Assembly: GCF_023278565.1 (NCBI RefSeq)
Contig: NC_064676.1
Coordinates: 7,130,001 to 7,194,000, forward strand
Direction: 5' to 3'
DNA: 64,000 bases
Origin: Colletotrichum lupini
Taxonomy: Eukaryota > Ascomycota > Sordariomycetes > Glomerellales > Glomerellaceae
The notes below the pieces were generated by a model that saw only the letters and a program-made list of their open reading frames with translations, had not been told where the DNA came from and did not search any database. Made by a program: the position numbers and the translations under genes. Below are positions 22,129-36,814 of this stretch, one piece after another (the stretch's first letter is position 1; the number at the start of each line of letters is the position of its first letter).

Positions 22129-23912
22129 CAAGCTTCAGTGATGATGTAGCCACGCTGCCTTATTGGTGGAATCATCCAAACTTACAGTTGCCATAACAGT
22201 TCATATCATCTCGAAATGGGTTTTCTCGCCTCTGGATCCAACAATGTTTCAACGATACAGCTTTTTAGTGGGTTTGATACTACGAATGGGCTGGACAGGC
22301 GCGGGACACGCAGGGTTACAGGCATACGGAGTATTACAGACTACAGTAGGACATGTTGGCTCGCTTTCGCTCCTCTTTGAGAGATCACTAAACCCGTGGG
22401 CCAGGAGTCGAGTGTGTATTTCCCTTTTTTGGCGAGATCTACATGTACGGTTGATGGACCCGGAGGACGTTGCCGGCGCCTGGTGTAACAACTCTGGGCC
22501 CTTTTGTTTTTAGATCAGGGATTCCCTGTGGACGGCTTCGACGGAGTAGCCCAGATTGCCTCCACAATACAGTATCCGTATGCACCTTACGAGACGGAGA
22601 CCAATTACTATGAGATGACATGACACTGGGTCTCTGGAATGGTTCAGTCAAAGTCGGTGCGGGTTACTAATCGATGGTCGTCTAAATTGAAGCTGTCTCG
22701 TGTCTACCCTATAGAAGCGGCGTTTAAGTATCTGTTTTGGTACGCTATACGCTTATTTTGACTTTCTTGGCTGGCCATCAACGGACGTGACGCAGCAAGT
22801 TTACTGCCGTATGATGCAAAAAACTTCGCATTCCTCTACGAATGATACTTCTCGGAAACAGGCACGCGCTGGCCATATTGGGGGCCGTGTTGCCGTGTAA
22901 GAGGCCAACAGTAACCCAACGGCAATTAAAGTGACGCGCGAGTTTAATCAACTTGCCGCGGAGACTAACAGAAATAGGCGCCATCTGTGCCCATCAGTAC
23001 GGCGAAATGTTGCCCCCTTTGTCTCCACTGGAACCACCACGCACACAACACACAAAACCCCTACTCCATGTTCGGTGTCAAGCGAAATTGATTCGAGCTG
23101 ACAAAGTGCCAAAGTGGATGGGCGATGATGACACAGGACGAACTGGCAGCACATCAGGAGTCGTCCGAAACGACAGAATCAGTCAACGAGGGGGCAATAC
23201 GAGAATCCCTACTCCGTTTGCGACCCAGTCTCATCAGTAGTGTTCCTCTATTCGCGAGGCATGGGTACGCAGTGATAATGTACACAGTTCTCGGTACTCG
23301 GAATGGGGAGCTTGCATGGTTGTCTCGCGGAGGAAATCCCCACGATTCACGGAGACTGGGCGTTGGCCAAGCGGCCAAGGGCGATCTACGCTACTTTCCC
23401 CTGAACTCCCGTCTTGAGGGTTCTCGCCTTTTCCTTGCCTCACTCGGATGACGGCTAGCATTTCCTGCACCCTTTCAGCCTCAGAGTTGCATCTCGAAAA
23501 CTAGTCCTTGGCTCATTCTTACGACAAATGGTTCGATTGACAAGCTGTGAGATTGTTAAACTCAATTGCTGACAATCGTCAAAGACCGAGCTCCAGGTGC
23601 AGCGTTTTGAGTTAAGGTAAGTCCGCTAACTACGATTACCCGAAACTCTGATGCGCACCGGCTGACGCCAACAGCTAGGGAAAAGCATCATTTCTGCTCG
23701 GCTTCCGGAAGTGTGGGGGACCCAATCAATTGGTGGATTTACGGATACACAATCACCAAGTAAAGCCTGTGGGAAACTTTGTTTTATTCTTGCTCAGAAT
23801 ATGCCCTTACATGTCTTCGCCGCGAGTAATACTCAATCGTCAACCCATGGCGATGCCTTTGTCAATCTGACCTGACCTTCTCAACGTTTGAAGACAATGG
23901 AGCAATCCTCAC
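22129..23912. other. intergenic, no gene seen
   Basis: 1.8 kb between the secreted-protein promoter and the stop of the oxygenase gene. Open frames such as 22163-22513 and 23125-23451 show no domain or splice support. Confidence 0.55.
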
Positions 23913-26900
23913 TCATTGAGCACGGATGCTGGCCGGTCCACCGAGGCCACTGAGCAAGTTCTCCTTGCGCTGCTTGAGAAGGTAGTAGTACTGTCCCAAG
24001 TCAATCTGGTTGTTTGGTGCAGCAGCATCGCCCTTGTATGTGCCCTTTCCATGGCCATCAAAGTGAACCTTCCAGGCTGTCCGGATTGTTAGCATTGCTC
24101 TTTGAGAAACAAACGATTACATGCGACTTCAAGAGTGCACTTACTGCTGGCATCAAAGCCAAGGTACGACCAACTGTCGTTCAGGTACGCCTTTTCGCTG
24201 CCGACCTGGATGGTCTTGACGATGCCCATCTGGCCCGGTGCCGGGCGCAGCTGCTTGAGATCAGCCGCGAGCTTGACGAGTCCCACCACGAAAGTCGTGG
24301 CAATGTCCTTGGCCAAGCACTCGTGTTGGCCGTAGCTGAAGGCAGAAACCTCCTCGGCCTTGCGGTTCGCGTCGAACTTGTCGGGGTTGGCGATCTCCCC
24401 TGGGTTTCGTCCAGCGCCGCCCTAGGAAAGAAGATCATTGTCAGCACATGATCAGATAACGGGCGGAGAGAGTAGACTCACAAGAAGCATCACGACTGCA
24501 GTGCCCGGCTGGACTGGCTTGCCGTCGATCTCGGCCGGCGCCGTCGCAACACGCACGTTACGCTGCCCGCTGGTGAGACGCTGTGCCTCGCGGACGTAGG
24601 CGTGGAGTCCTGCGTCGTCTTTGTTCTGTGCTAGGTTCTGTACCTCTGCCCAGATGGAGGCATTCTCTTGGCGCAAGAAGAACGACAACACTTCGTAGAA
24701 CTGGAGCAAAGGTTAGTCCATGATATCTTCACCGTGGTCAAAGAGGGGCAAAGCTTACCGTTGTAACAGGGACACCGATACCGCCGAAAGCAGTCAGCCA
24801 CATGTTGTCGACTACTTGATCGACCGAGTTTCCTTGCGCCAAGAGCTCCTCGACAAACTTGTAGCCGCACGACCGCAGCGAATCTTTCTTGAAGTTGGCC
24901 CTGCGACCGACCGCGCTGGAGATGGCGTTGGCGATTCCAAAGCCAAGGCCACGACCGGCATGGACCTCCTTGACGGGGCCAGCCGTCGACTCGATAATAG
25001 CGTTAACGCTCTCAATCGCGCGGCGGCGACGGTTCCATGACTGAGCTGGGTCGTTGTCATTGACTCCCCAGATACGGACATTGAGCAAATGGTTGTAGAG
25101 CTCAGCATGGCCAAGGGTACCACCAGGGTTCTCGTCAGTGCGCAGATCAAAGTAGAAGAGGTCAGCAAGAAGCTGGGCGTTCAAGGGGATGGCAACATCG
25201 CGGATGATGTCCATCTGGTGCAGGCCCTCCTTCATCTTGAACGTCTCCTTCTTGACGAGCTCTGCGCCCACGCGGTCGATGAACTCGTGGATCGCGTTGT
25301 GCAGAGTCGGAATCTTGCTGAGCGCCTTCTTGATGTTGATGCGGTGTTGATAGTTTTTCTGCTCGTCACCCGCGAGCATGAACCAGCTGATGTCCCGCTT
25401 GGAATTCGTGAACATGGCCTCGAGAGGCCGGAGCCACGGCAAGACGAATTGCTTAGGGTTGCTCAAGACATACTTGATGGCCCCGCTTGATTGGGTGATG
25501 ATGGCCTTGCGTGGAGGTGTTGGGTCTTCCAGGGTGTAGAGGTGGAAGGTGCCAATCTCCCTTGCAATGGTCTCGTTCATCTTCTTGGTGTACATGGGCT
25601 GCATGACGGCTACCGAGTTGTAGGGGAACCAGTTAGGCAGTCCTCGTTGGATGAGCTTGTACAGCATCGAGCCACCGAGGGTCTTGTAGTCCTGCTGGAC
25701 CTCGTTGAAACCCCATGCCGTCAGGTTGCTAACGGTGTAGTCAATGGTGTTGAAGCGATCTGAGCGGACAAGAGTCACGGCGTCAGAGAGGACAGCTCGG
25801 CCGACAGAGTATGTCGGGCAGATACCGCTGCCAGTGTTGCGTACCGGCTTGATGTCCTCAATCATGAGTCCTGTGATGCGTTAGATATGTCTCAAGGATG
25901 AACTTCTGTCAGAATGAGCTTACCAGGGTAAAGCTCAACCATGTCAGGGTCGGTGTAGAGCTTCTCAAGGAGGCTGGCAATATCGGGGTTGGAGTTGATG
26001 TCGGTGAACTTGTCATACTTCTTCAAGCCAAAGAACTCTCGGAACTCGTTCAGCGACGCGACCTGCCACCTGCGCGCCTGGTTGATGCCCAGAACCTCGA
26101 TGATCTTGAGGGCCTTGGGCACCATGCGAGCACCGAAGCATCCAGCCGGGTCATTCATGGCCTCCTTGAGGATACGAGCCAGATCCTCGTCCTTGAAGGT
26201 GCCGTCTTCTTGTCTCTTCAGGCCGTCAAAGGTGCGGACACTTGGGTCCTTGGGGATTGACTGCTCGTAATCAACGAAGGCCTTGCCAAGCTCCTCGATG
26301 CTGATATTTTGGAGGTCCGCAGGCTGCTTGCCCTTGAAGATCTTACCAAAGAACCCGTCGATCCACTTCTCATCCTTCTTGGAGATGCAAGAGTGGAAGC
26401 GATACAGCAGGTTGAACTCGACACTGACTTGGTTCCCAACGCCGCGGGGCACGCCATCGCTGTCGAATTGCTTGTTAATCTCAACGCGCGGGTCGAGGGT
26501 CCAGTCGCTCTTGGAGTGGTGCGTGTTGGTGATGGCTCTCAAGTAGTCGTGCAACGAGATGTTGATGTAGAGACCACCCACAATGAGACGTGCCACGTTG
26601 AAGAGGTCATGGTCTTGCTTGGCAACAGCCTTGGCCTTCTCAATGTCGGTGGCGTTGGGTTTGGTTTGCAGTGTGAAGCGCCCGTTCTCATTGATCTTGA
26701 GCAGGATATCGGCAACGTAGTTGTGGAAACGAGAGTACATGACCAACATGACGTTGACTCCCGCGGGCTGCCCAAGGAGACGCTTCTCGTGGAATGTGTC
26801 AGGCTTGAGTTTTCCTTCCTTCATCGTTCTGATCTCAAGCTGGTCCTTTAGAGATGAGCCGTACAAGGGTGCCAAGTCGAGGTAAGATGATGTGTCGCTC

Positions 26901-27722
26901 TTGTTCATGTCGGTCCGGTTGGTTCTGAAGATGTCGTGAATAATGATAGAGGCGTGGTAGAACAGCATCGAAGAGATACCGGCCGGGTTCTCCTTGAAAG
27001 ACCCCTCGTCACGAGCCATCAACAGGTCAAACAGGAGACCCGGGTCAGGCTTGACGCCGTGAAGTCTCTTGGACGTCCTGACCGACTTGGCGTACGGCGT
27101 TCCAGCCTTGCCCAAATTTGGCTCGAGGATGTTGTTGAAACTGCCATCGGGAGAGCGGTAGTGGTGCAAGCCGTCAGGCGCCTGCGGTACTTGTTCGCGA
27201 AGACGGATATTGGTGCCAGGAGCAGTGAACTCGATCGAGTCTGTTGCTTGAGGCTCCTTTGTCTGTGGCTGCCCGTTGCTGTCGAGGACTACGCCTTCTT
27301 CATTGAGAGCGTCGTACTTGATGTCACCACCGACATAGCTCAGTGGGGGATGCTGAAGATTTCCCCATAATGTGTCAATGAGCTTGTTGGTGAGCATTGT
27401 CCTGGCCTTGGACGTGGCAGGCAGAGATGTAAGAATGCCAATGAGGATCTCGGTTGTTCTGCTTGACGTTAGAATTGGGCCATATCAAGCTCATTGGTGG
27501 TCGTTCCTACCCTTTCTTGTCATCAAGAGGCTCGCCCTTCGAGAGGAGCTCTTTGATGAGGCCGACAAGCTCCGCCGGGGAGGTTTGACCGCGTACGGAG
27601 ACATAGTCCTTCAGGATATCGGCTGCAATCTTCGCCGGGTCATTGAAGAAGTTGGCCGAGTCTTGGCGCGCATCTCCATAAGACTCTCCAGCCTGGAATT
27701 TCTGAGTAAAGTTGGTAGCCAT
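23913..27722 (-). CDS. fatty-acid dioxygenase-cytochrome P450 fusion (Ppo/linoleate diol synthase family)
   Basis: Oxylipin-forming fusion enzyme: an N-terminal heme peroxidase/dioxygenase domain oxygenates C18 fatty acids to a hydroperoxide and a C-terminal P450 domain usually isomerises it. Six exons: 27722..27511, 27458..25924, 25870..24759, 24700..24482, 24421..24145, 24076..23913; 1172 residues, usual for the family. Dioxygenase domain: distal His245 (IIHDIF), the SYLDLAPLYG calcium-site region, and YRFH with the candidate radical Tyr423 and proximal His426. P450 domain: VREAQR (ExxR, Glu991-Arg994) and YGQHECLAKD with heme Cys1061. The Cys shows the P450 half keeps its heme ligand. The I-helix region reads WLTAFGGIGVPVTT rather than the ANQ-type motif of diol synthases, so the product cannot be named. 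No N-terminal signal peptide. Confidence 0.93.
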
Positions 27723-29430
27723 GATTCACCCGCTGCCTTAGAGTATAAGGGTGATAGATCAGGGGGAGCAGATGAGAAGTGAGGTTCGTGACTCCATGGC
27801 CCACACCAAGAGGCTCTGCAATGGTACTCATATATCAATCTCAACACTCAATCAAATGGCACCCATATCTGCTGACCGCTTGGCCAAGAGATACAAAATA
27901 CCCCCTCACCTCGAGATTTCCAAGATCCCCTCACTTCATGATGGAGACTTGAGTGGCGTCCAGTCAAGCGGATGTTCACTGCGGATCTGCATGAGCACGA
28001 AGGGTATGCCGGCGCACCGAGGCATTTCCATTCGACCTCAAATACAAGGTAGAATGTGAAACCGTACTGAAAAAACCCTCCCAATGCGGTAGAATGACTG
28101 AGACACATCGTCGACATGTCTGGAGCCAAAATGCCAGCATTGCCTGTCGTGCCTGTTTCCTATGCCAGCCGGAGACATGCAGATTGTGGCGCCCTGAAGT
28201 GAGGGGAGGATGTTATCAGGGAGCCAGTCATGATTGAGGTTCACGTCGCAAACCGTGAGTTTGGCAGACTCGTTGTGCTTGGAGGAGGTTGAGATGGTGG
28301 AGGTTGAGAACTGAGTAGGAGCGTCGCTTCTTGCCAAGGGCTGTCACTCGTGAGACATATCTAGCGCTGTGTTATGTCGGTCAGCAGGCGGGGGGGAATT
28401 CCGAAGGTGAGGGGAAAGGGAGCATTCCGCAGCCGCACAAGAAAAGCAAAGACATCGGCCGGGTGTGATGTTTGATGCCCGAAGTAGCACGCTGGTGCAA
28501 ACGGCTCCAAGCGTCCTTCGGACGGGCCGCACCGCCTGCAGGATTTCGGACATGATGAGTATTCTAACCTCATTCATTGGAAGACGGAGATCGCCGACAG
28601 GGTACATGACATGCCGATCGCCTGTTGCTGGCATGTCGTACAGGACAGTACGAGGCAAGACATTTCATGTGAGTTGAGGGCATGTCTCTACGATTGGTCT
28701 GAGACATACTATCTGATATGCTTTCCCCGCAAAGCAGAGCTTTTTGAGCTTTCACCGCAGATGAATTCAGATTCATTTACTACAACGCTATTGGTCAATG
28801 TTCGCTAACACGGCAGATCATTCTTGGCCTTACCGCAGGAGCAAATTAGGGCAAAGGTGGCTTGGCTTCATGTCTGGGCTATCCTGGCCTGATACGAACA
28901 AATCTGGCCCTCACCGCAACATAGCGTTCACCGGTGGCATCTCATCGCATATCAGTCTCAGCCATCATGAGAAATATCTCCGTATTGGGCGGCTCGCTGA
29001 GGTCTCAGGGGGCACGACAGGTCGAAAGTGGACAGACATTCCGCCCCGGATGCTAGTTATCCGTCCGCCCGTTGCGTGACACCATCAGCTCATGGGTGAA
29101 TCACTACATGCCACTGGTGACTGGTTGACTTCCCTTGCTGGTCGATGCTGGACTAATTTGCGAATCAGAAAGAATCGTCACAACCGCTCTACTCTTTAAT
29201 TAGGGAGCATTGTCCCTAGCGCACTGTTAGCCTTAATTAAGGCAATTCCTGGTTTCTATTCCTACGGTGAAATGGTCTGTACGGCAAATGGTATGGGGAT
29301 GAATAGGAAATCAGTCTGTATTGAAAGCACGAGTATAGATAACCGATCTGCAAAAGGTTGACTATCGGTGGCTTCGTGCTACTACCGGTGTTAGTTCGAG
29401 TGTCTCGGTGCCGCATCGAAGCCACGAACA
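27723..29430. other. intergenic, no gene seen
   Basis: 1.7 kb from the oxygenase promoter to the edge of the AT-rich island. Base composition is normal up to about 29430, then drops abruptly. No coding frame has support. Confidence 0.55.
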
Positions 29431-29955
29431 GCGCTTATACCTAAACAAATAAATCAAATATGAGGTTCATATTTGATTGTTTAATTGATTTCTCGCGCTA
29501 TATTTAATTATTTAACTTATTTAATAAATAATTAATTAATTTAACTAATTTCTTAATTAGGAATTAAATAAAGCTATTATAAAAGTCCTTATAATACTAA
29601 CTTATAAACTTAATCTCGATTAGCTTTTCTAATTAAAAAATTAACTTCTTATTTCTATAGTATTATTATAAAGCTAGTTCTTAAGATATTAAACCTCTTT
29701 TAGTATAGAGGATCTTATTAATAATTATTATAAAGTTAAAGTTAACTTCGCGAGGCTAAATACCCTCTCGTAATTTATTATTATTATAAGGATTATAAAA
29801 ATATTAAATATAAGCTTATTTAATATTAAACAAGTTAGTTAATAATTAATTTATTATTAAATTAAGTTAAGGACTAGCTAAGGGATAATTTATAAGTAAT
29901 ATTAATTAAACTTAAGTACGTAGTTAATTACTACCTTTATTATTTAAAATATTAA

Positions 29956-30496
29956 TATTACGGCTAGCTAGTCATAGTGAGTATATTAGTAAAAGTTAAG
30001 GCTACGAGTACTAAGTAAATAGTATCGTAATCGTAAATAGCTTCCCTAAAGCTATATTTATAAGTTATAAAGTAAATAAGGCTTTAGTAATTAATCGTAG
30101 TCTTTATTAAAAAGAGTTCTTAATAAAGATAGCTAAAAACGATTATAAAATCTAATACTAAGTTAATTACTAAAAAAGCTATAAAAAGTCTATCCTTAAG
30201 CCTAGCTTAAGTCTATATTATATATAAGTCCGCTTATAAATATATTCTTTATTAATAATTACTCTTATTCGTTAAGTAATTACTTAGTAAATATTAATAA
30301 GTAATTACTTAGAATAATTATAATAATTACTTTATTATATAATTACTACTTCTTATTTATATATAACTTATTTATAGTTCTTTTATTCCGTAAGAGTTAT
30401 TTTATATTCTCGTACTTTTATATATATAATATACTATAGCTATTATAAGCCTATAGAGCGGGCCCTAGTTTTAGTTATATATATTAAGTCGTAATA
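29956..30496 (-). repeat. LTR (downstream LTR in element orientation)
   Basis: 541 bp, alignable end to end with 36815-37355. Differences are mostly C/T and G/A transitions. Confidence 0.93.
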
Positions 30497-32540
30497 TTAA
30501 GTCTCCCTTTTAAAAATCTTATTCCTATAGACTTATAAATAAGTTATTATAGCCTAGGTTAGGGCTCGTTAAGTAGTTTTTTTAAAAATACTAAAATATT
30601 CGCTAGATCTTTAATATATTACTAATTAAAGCTTACTTTTAAAATCAAAGAGCGAGGATTCGAGATTAAAATACCTTATTTATTTTATTATTTATTAGAG
30701 TAAAAATATAAAATACTAAAGGGTAAATTAAGGTATTATAAGTATATACGTCGTAGTCGTTCTTATAACGCGACTACTAGTACTATATACGATCATAAGT
30801 TTCTTTCTTTTTTTATTAATATTTTTTATATTAATTATATTTATAATAAATCGTCTTTTATTTAAAGCTAATAAGCTAGAACGTAAAAAAGAAATAAAAG
30901 AGCTTCTTTTTTAAAAATAGATAGAGGCCTTACGTCGTACGTAAACTAAAATAGATTAGGTTTTATTAAAGTTAGATCGTTTTAAAAAAAAAAAAAAAGT
31001 ATTTAAAAAGGGAAAAGCGATTCCTAATCCTCCTAATATTATTAATAAAAATAAGTTAATTATTACGCAAAAAGCGTAGTTTAGTAATACTTTTAGAGTA
31101 ATTAACTAAGATATCATAATAACTAAGAGTTCTAGTTTTAATTTTAACTTTAGTATTTTAAAAGGGATTTTTAAGAGTTCTAGAGATTCGTAATAAGTTC
31201 TTATATATTTTTTTTATATCCGTGGTTTTTTTATTTAATTAAGAATTCCCGTATTTTATTCTTAACTCTATAGTTAATAATTCGTTCGACTTCGTACTCT
31301 AGTTAGTTTAGTTTAATAATATAATAATCTTTTATATATAAACTTTTTAATATAAGTTTAAGTAGTAAAATATAAAAAACGGGATAATATCGTATTATAT
31401 TTAATAATCTTAATTCGTAATTAACTAATAAGACTTTCTTAATAATTTTAAAAAGTTTAAGTTTTTTATAATCTAATTTATTACTTAGTCGTTTTATTTT
31501 AATATTATAATAAAAGAAATAGGTACTATCCCCCTTTTTTAAAAATAGTCCTCTAATCCTTAATCTATTTACGTTCTTTTTTATATATTATTATATAAAC
31601 TCGAGGTTTAGTAAGGCTTATTTATAAATCTCTTTAAGTTTACTTACGTTTATTATAGCTTTTATAGCTTATAATCCTTATTATATTTCTCTATATACTA
31701 TTAACTAAAATCCGTAATTAAAATAAAACGGAGATTTTTTTATACTTTTACTAACTATATTATTATATACGAACTAGGCTATTAATAAAAGTACTACCTA
31801 ATTATCCTAGTTATAGTTTATATAATAATAAAAATATATCTCGAGGATTTAATTAATTCTTTCTATTTATCTATCGGTTTACGAATAAAATAATATCGAT
31901 AGTTTATAATCTATACTAAGTTATAAAATTAGGGATTTTTAAAATTTTAAAATAAATAGCTTATCTCTGTTAAAAATAATTTCTTTTAGTAAACTATAGT
32001 TTAAAAATATAACCTTAATAAATACGTATAATAAGTCTTTTATAGTACTTAATTCCTTATAGGGAATAAAGTATACGAATTTAGTAAGTCGATCGACTAT
32101 AACTAGGATACTATCGTACTATACTTTAATAAATAGTTCTTTAGACTTTAATAGTTTAATAATAAAGTCCTATATAATTAATTACTATATTTTTATTAAT
32201 AATTATAATAGTTATAGCTCGCTATAAGGCTTATATGAGCTATTTTTATTTTTTTTATAAGTTATATAGTTTTTAATTACTTCCGCAATTTTAGTATATA
32301 TAGCGGATTTATTATAGTACTAATAAATCCGTTTTTACGTTTTAATAATTCCTTAATAGCTATATATTAGTATATTATAAATTTCTATAATAAGCTTAGG
32401 GGTTATCTTCTTAATTAAACTAGTATTAATCTTTTTAGTTATTATAAAAAGTTTCGTAGTTAGTACGAGGCTACCGTCCTTTTCTTATTTAAAAATAACT
32501 TATATTTTTTCGGGGACCACAACTTTATAATTAAGTTTTT

Positions 32541-33400
32541 TGTTAAGAGCGTCTACTTTACTATTTTCTAAACCCTTTTAATAAATAATTTAAAAATTAT
32601 ACTTAAATAAGAATTCGCTCTATTTAACTTATCGTTTATTTAGATTCTTATTTATTATAAAATTTATAAGGTTCTTATAATTTATATAAACTATAACTTC
32701 GTACTTAGTTCTAAATAACTATAGTCTCTATTCTTAAAATACTTTAATAATTATTATTAGTTCCTTATTATAGATTTACTAATTTAATTCTGCTCTATAA
32801 AATACTTTAAAATAGAAATAATATAAATAAAGCTTTTTTTACTTATTTTATTATCCTAGGACCGCTCCTATAGCGAAGTTTAAAGTATTAGTCTTAATTT
32901 TAAAAAGTTTTCGGGGGTCCGGGATTATAATAACTAGTTTAAAAACGACTATATTTTTAACTTTTATAAATACTTCTTTATACTTAGGATCCTAAATAAA
33001 TAAGGTATTTTTTTATATCAGGTTATTAAGAGGTCTAATTATATTAATATAGTTTTTAAGGAATTATTAATAAGAATTAACGAATCTTAAAAATCCTTAT
33101 ATATCCTTAACGTTCTATAATATAGGCTAGTTCCTAACTACTTCTATTTTTAATACTTATATATAGATTTATTTTAGTATAATAATATATTTAAAGAAGT
33201 TTATTTTTTATATATAGAACTCGTACTTAGAGAGTTCGGTATATAGCTTAGTATTTTAAAGCTTTTAGAATATTATATAAATATACTTTTTATATATTTT
33301 AAAGTCAGAAGAGAAGATAAAAATATTATTAATATAAATAATAATAAAAATATCGACGTACTCCTAGAGTACGTAGTTAATTATTATTTAAAAAGTTATT
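32541..33400 (-). pseudogene. reverse transcriptase / RNase H relic
   Basis: Reading the minus strand, residues resembling VFIIIY then YINN then IFIFS appear at about 33310-33350. They match the catalytic YLDDILIFS region of gypsy reverse transcriptases, with the two Asp codons changed to Asn by G-to-A mutation. Farther on, GLENSKVDALNK at about 32541-32575 matches the ADALSR end of RNase H with A-to-V and S-to-N changes. Stops interrupt all frames between. Confidence 0.8.
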
Positions 33401-36400
33401 AGAGTATTAATAAGTCCGAAGGGTATAACGAGGTATTTAAAGAGTCCTTTACGAGTTTGAAATACCGTTTTTTACTCGTCTCTTTCTTTAATTCGAATTT
33501 AATTAAATACTTTCTTAAAATCTATAATAATAAACTAGTTAGCTCTATAAAATAAATCTCTAAGCTTAGTAATAAGTAATAAAGGGTAATAATTCTTCTT
33601 CGTAATTTTATTAAGTCTTTTATAATTAATAATAAGTCTTAATTTTCTACTTTTCTTTAATATAAAGAATAAAGGGAATTTAATAAGAGAATTTAATAAT
33701 TGAATATATCTCTTCTCGAGTTTCTTATTAATATATTTATTAAAATACTCTTATTTTTCTTAATTTATTAAGTATATTAAATAGAACCTAGGTTATATCC
33801 CTTTTTTAAGTTCGATTTTTATATCCTAGTTACTATATTTTAATAATCCTATTTCTTTAGGTTCTATAAATAATTTTATATATATTTAATACTCCTTAAG
33901 TATAATCTAAAGTTATTATAATCCCTAATTATTAATATTAGTTATAAACTTCTTAGAGCTTTTTATTATCCTAATAAAAGCTATATATTATATTTATTCT
34001 CGTTCTTTAGGAGTTCTTAGAAATCCGTTTAAACCCTTTTTTTTTTTAAGTTATTTAGTAATTAGATTTTTTTAGAGGATCTAGTTAGTAATCTAATCTA
34101 TTTATAGGTTATGCTTTTATAACTACGAGAGTCCTAAAATAACGTTAATATTTCTAATCTCCGTAATATTATATTATAGTTATTTTTATTAATTATTAAT
34201 ATATATCGAGAGATATATAGTCTTTTAATTAATATATTTATAATTATAATTAACTCGTTCTCTTTTTATTATCTATAATTAGTATAATTTATCTTTATAT
34301 ACTTATAATAAGTTAAGTTTATTTACTACTCTTAATAAAATATAAGTTTTTTATACGCCGTTATTAATAATAGTATTTAATTTTTATTTATAAATATTGA
34401 GGTTAACTTATAAGTATATATCGTTATGTTATATAGTTATATATAAGAACTTCTTTTTTATTTTCGCCTCTTATCATTCTTTTATAATTAGCTTTCTTGG
34501 TTTTTTATTATTTATTTCTTTAAATAGGTTTCTTATTCGTATTTCTTTTAATACTCTTTCTAAGCCTTAGCTTTTTTAATATAATAAATCTAGTATTAGT
34601 TATATTTATAGTCTTCTTATTCTATATATTTATTATTAAAGTATTTTATAAAAAAGTTAGGGTCTAGACCGAATATAGCTCTATTATTATTATTAAAGCT
34701 TAGTAACGTCTAACTAAGTAGTTAATCCTCTACGTAGACATCCTTAATAATTTTATTATTACGTCTTTATAAATAAAAACGACTATCTTATTTGGATATA
34801 AAATACTAAAGGCATTTATTATCTAAGTATTTTACTTAAAATAATTCCTTATAAAAGGGGTCCTTAGGGTTAAATAAAAAGTAATCCTTATTTATATAGG
34901 GGGTTATTATAACCTTTTTACTTTCTCTAGTTCTATAAAACTAAATAACTTAGTTATTTTTAAATAAATAAATATATTTATACTATAATTTATTATTATC
35001 CTTTTTAGAACTAGTATTGTTAATACTAAGTAATACTTTATAATCGATCTTTATCTAAGTATATTATTAAGTAATATTACGAAGTTTATTTAAATTATAA
35101 AGTAATTTTATTTTATTAAAATAAAAGGAACTAGTTCCTATTTCGATATCTTCTTTTTTAATTTTAAAATCGATTCTTTTTTTATGAGTAATTCCGAAGT
35201 TAAGAGTTAGTCTCTTAAGTACTTCGATCTTATTTTCGTATACGAGGTCCTTAAGCTATTCTTTAACTTTATAAATAAATTTCTTATTAGCGTTGACTTA
35301 TTATATTATATAAATAGACTTAGTTAGTATTTCGTTTAAATCGAGTTCTTTTTAAAACTTAATAAGTTATTTTTAGTTTATTTTATCTCGTTACGCTATA
35401 TATACGAGGCTACTTATAATTTTTTTTATATTAGGTCCTTTTTTTTTAAACTTAAGGAGCTACTCTTTTATATTAACTAGGAGTTTTTATTTAATTCGTC
35501 TTTCGAAGAGGTTAAGAGTATTTTTTATAACGGGGTCCGTTTTATTCTTTTTTATTTTATTTTTATAAATTTAAAAGAGTATAGTAAGGTATTTAATATT
35601 ATTCTCTTTAAGAGTATAGGGTTAATAAGTAGGTATCTCTTCTTTTTTTATTACTATTACTAAGGTTTTAATAAGTAATAAGGTAAGTCGTTTATTATTC
35701 TTAAATTATTTAGGGTACTATCCTATTTATTCTTTATTATTTTAGTAAGTAAGGTAGCTATTATTATAATAGGCTATTTATAAGAGTTATTTATAAAGAA
35801 CTTTTTTACTTATAATATTAACTCGCTTTTTTAAAATAGGTTAGTATTAACTATACTTAGGTTATTAATAATCTCTAGCTATATATCCTAGCTTATTATA
35901 GTTATAGTATCTAAGGTCCTTTTTTTATTAAGGTTATTTTTTTTTAATAACGCTAAGGTTTATTAATCCGCTATAGTACTTAGTTATAATAATCGTTAGT
36001 TTATATTTATATTTATTATTAAGCTTAGATTAGTTATTCTAAGCGTTTTATCCTTTACGTTCGAAGCGTCGTTTATAAAATTAATTATTAATCTTAATTA
36101 TTATATTAATATAATTATAGAGTTTATTAGGTCGGTTTTAATAAGAGAGGTTATTCTTAATTTCTTTTTTTAAGCCGTAATAAAAGGCCGCTATAAGTAC
36201 TTTATTACCCTAATCGAGCTTAAAAATAATTTATTTAAATTTAGATATATACTTATTAACTAATCCCTTTTATATAAAGGTTATAAGCTTTTATTTAGTA
36301 ATTCGTTCTTTATTAAGGTTACTAAAAGTTTCCTTAAGTCTTTTTTTAAACTTATTATAATCGTTAAAAATCTTTTTAATATTTTCGTCCTAGATATTAC

Positions 36401-36814
36401 GTTCGTTCTCGAGGTAGTTTTTTATAAAAAGTTCGAACTAAGTAAGGGTATTTTTAAAAAAAAATAAAACTACGTAATAAACCTTATTAACTTTAATAAT
36501 AAAAGAGGTTTTATAATAATATAAATAGGCCCTAGTTTAAGTAAAGAATTCTTAAAGAGTATCTAAGGACTTATTATAGGGTTTTAGTTTAAAGTACTTA
36601 GTTCTAAGTATTAAGAGAGGTCGGGGTATTATAAGCTAAGTATAAAGCTACTTATTCTTATTCTTAAATTTAAATATTATATTATATAGTTACTAAATAG
36701 TAAGTATAACTACTTTAATAAGCTATATTATACTATTATTATTAATAATTAATATATTCGTACTATTTAGTTAGTCTTTTATAAGATAAACTTACTAAAT
36801 AGGAGTAATTAAAG

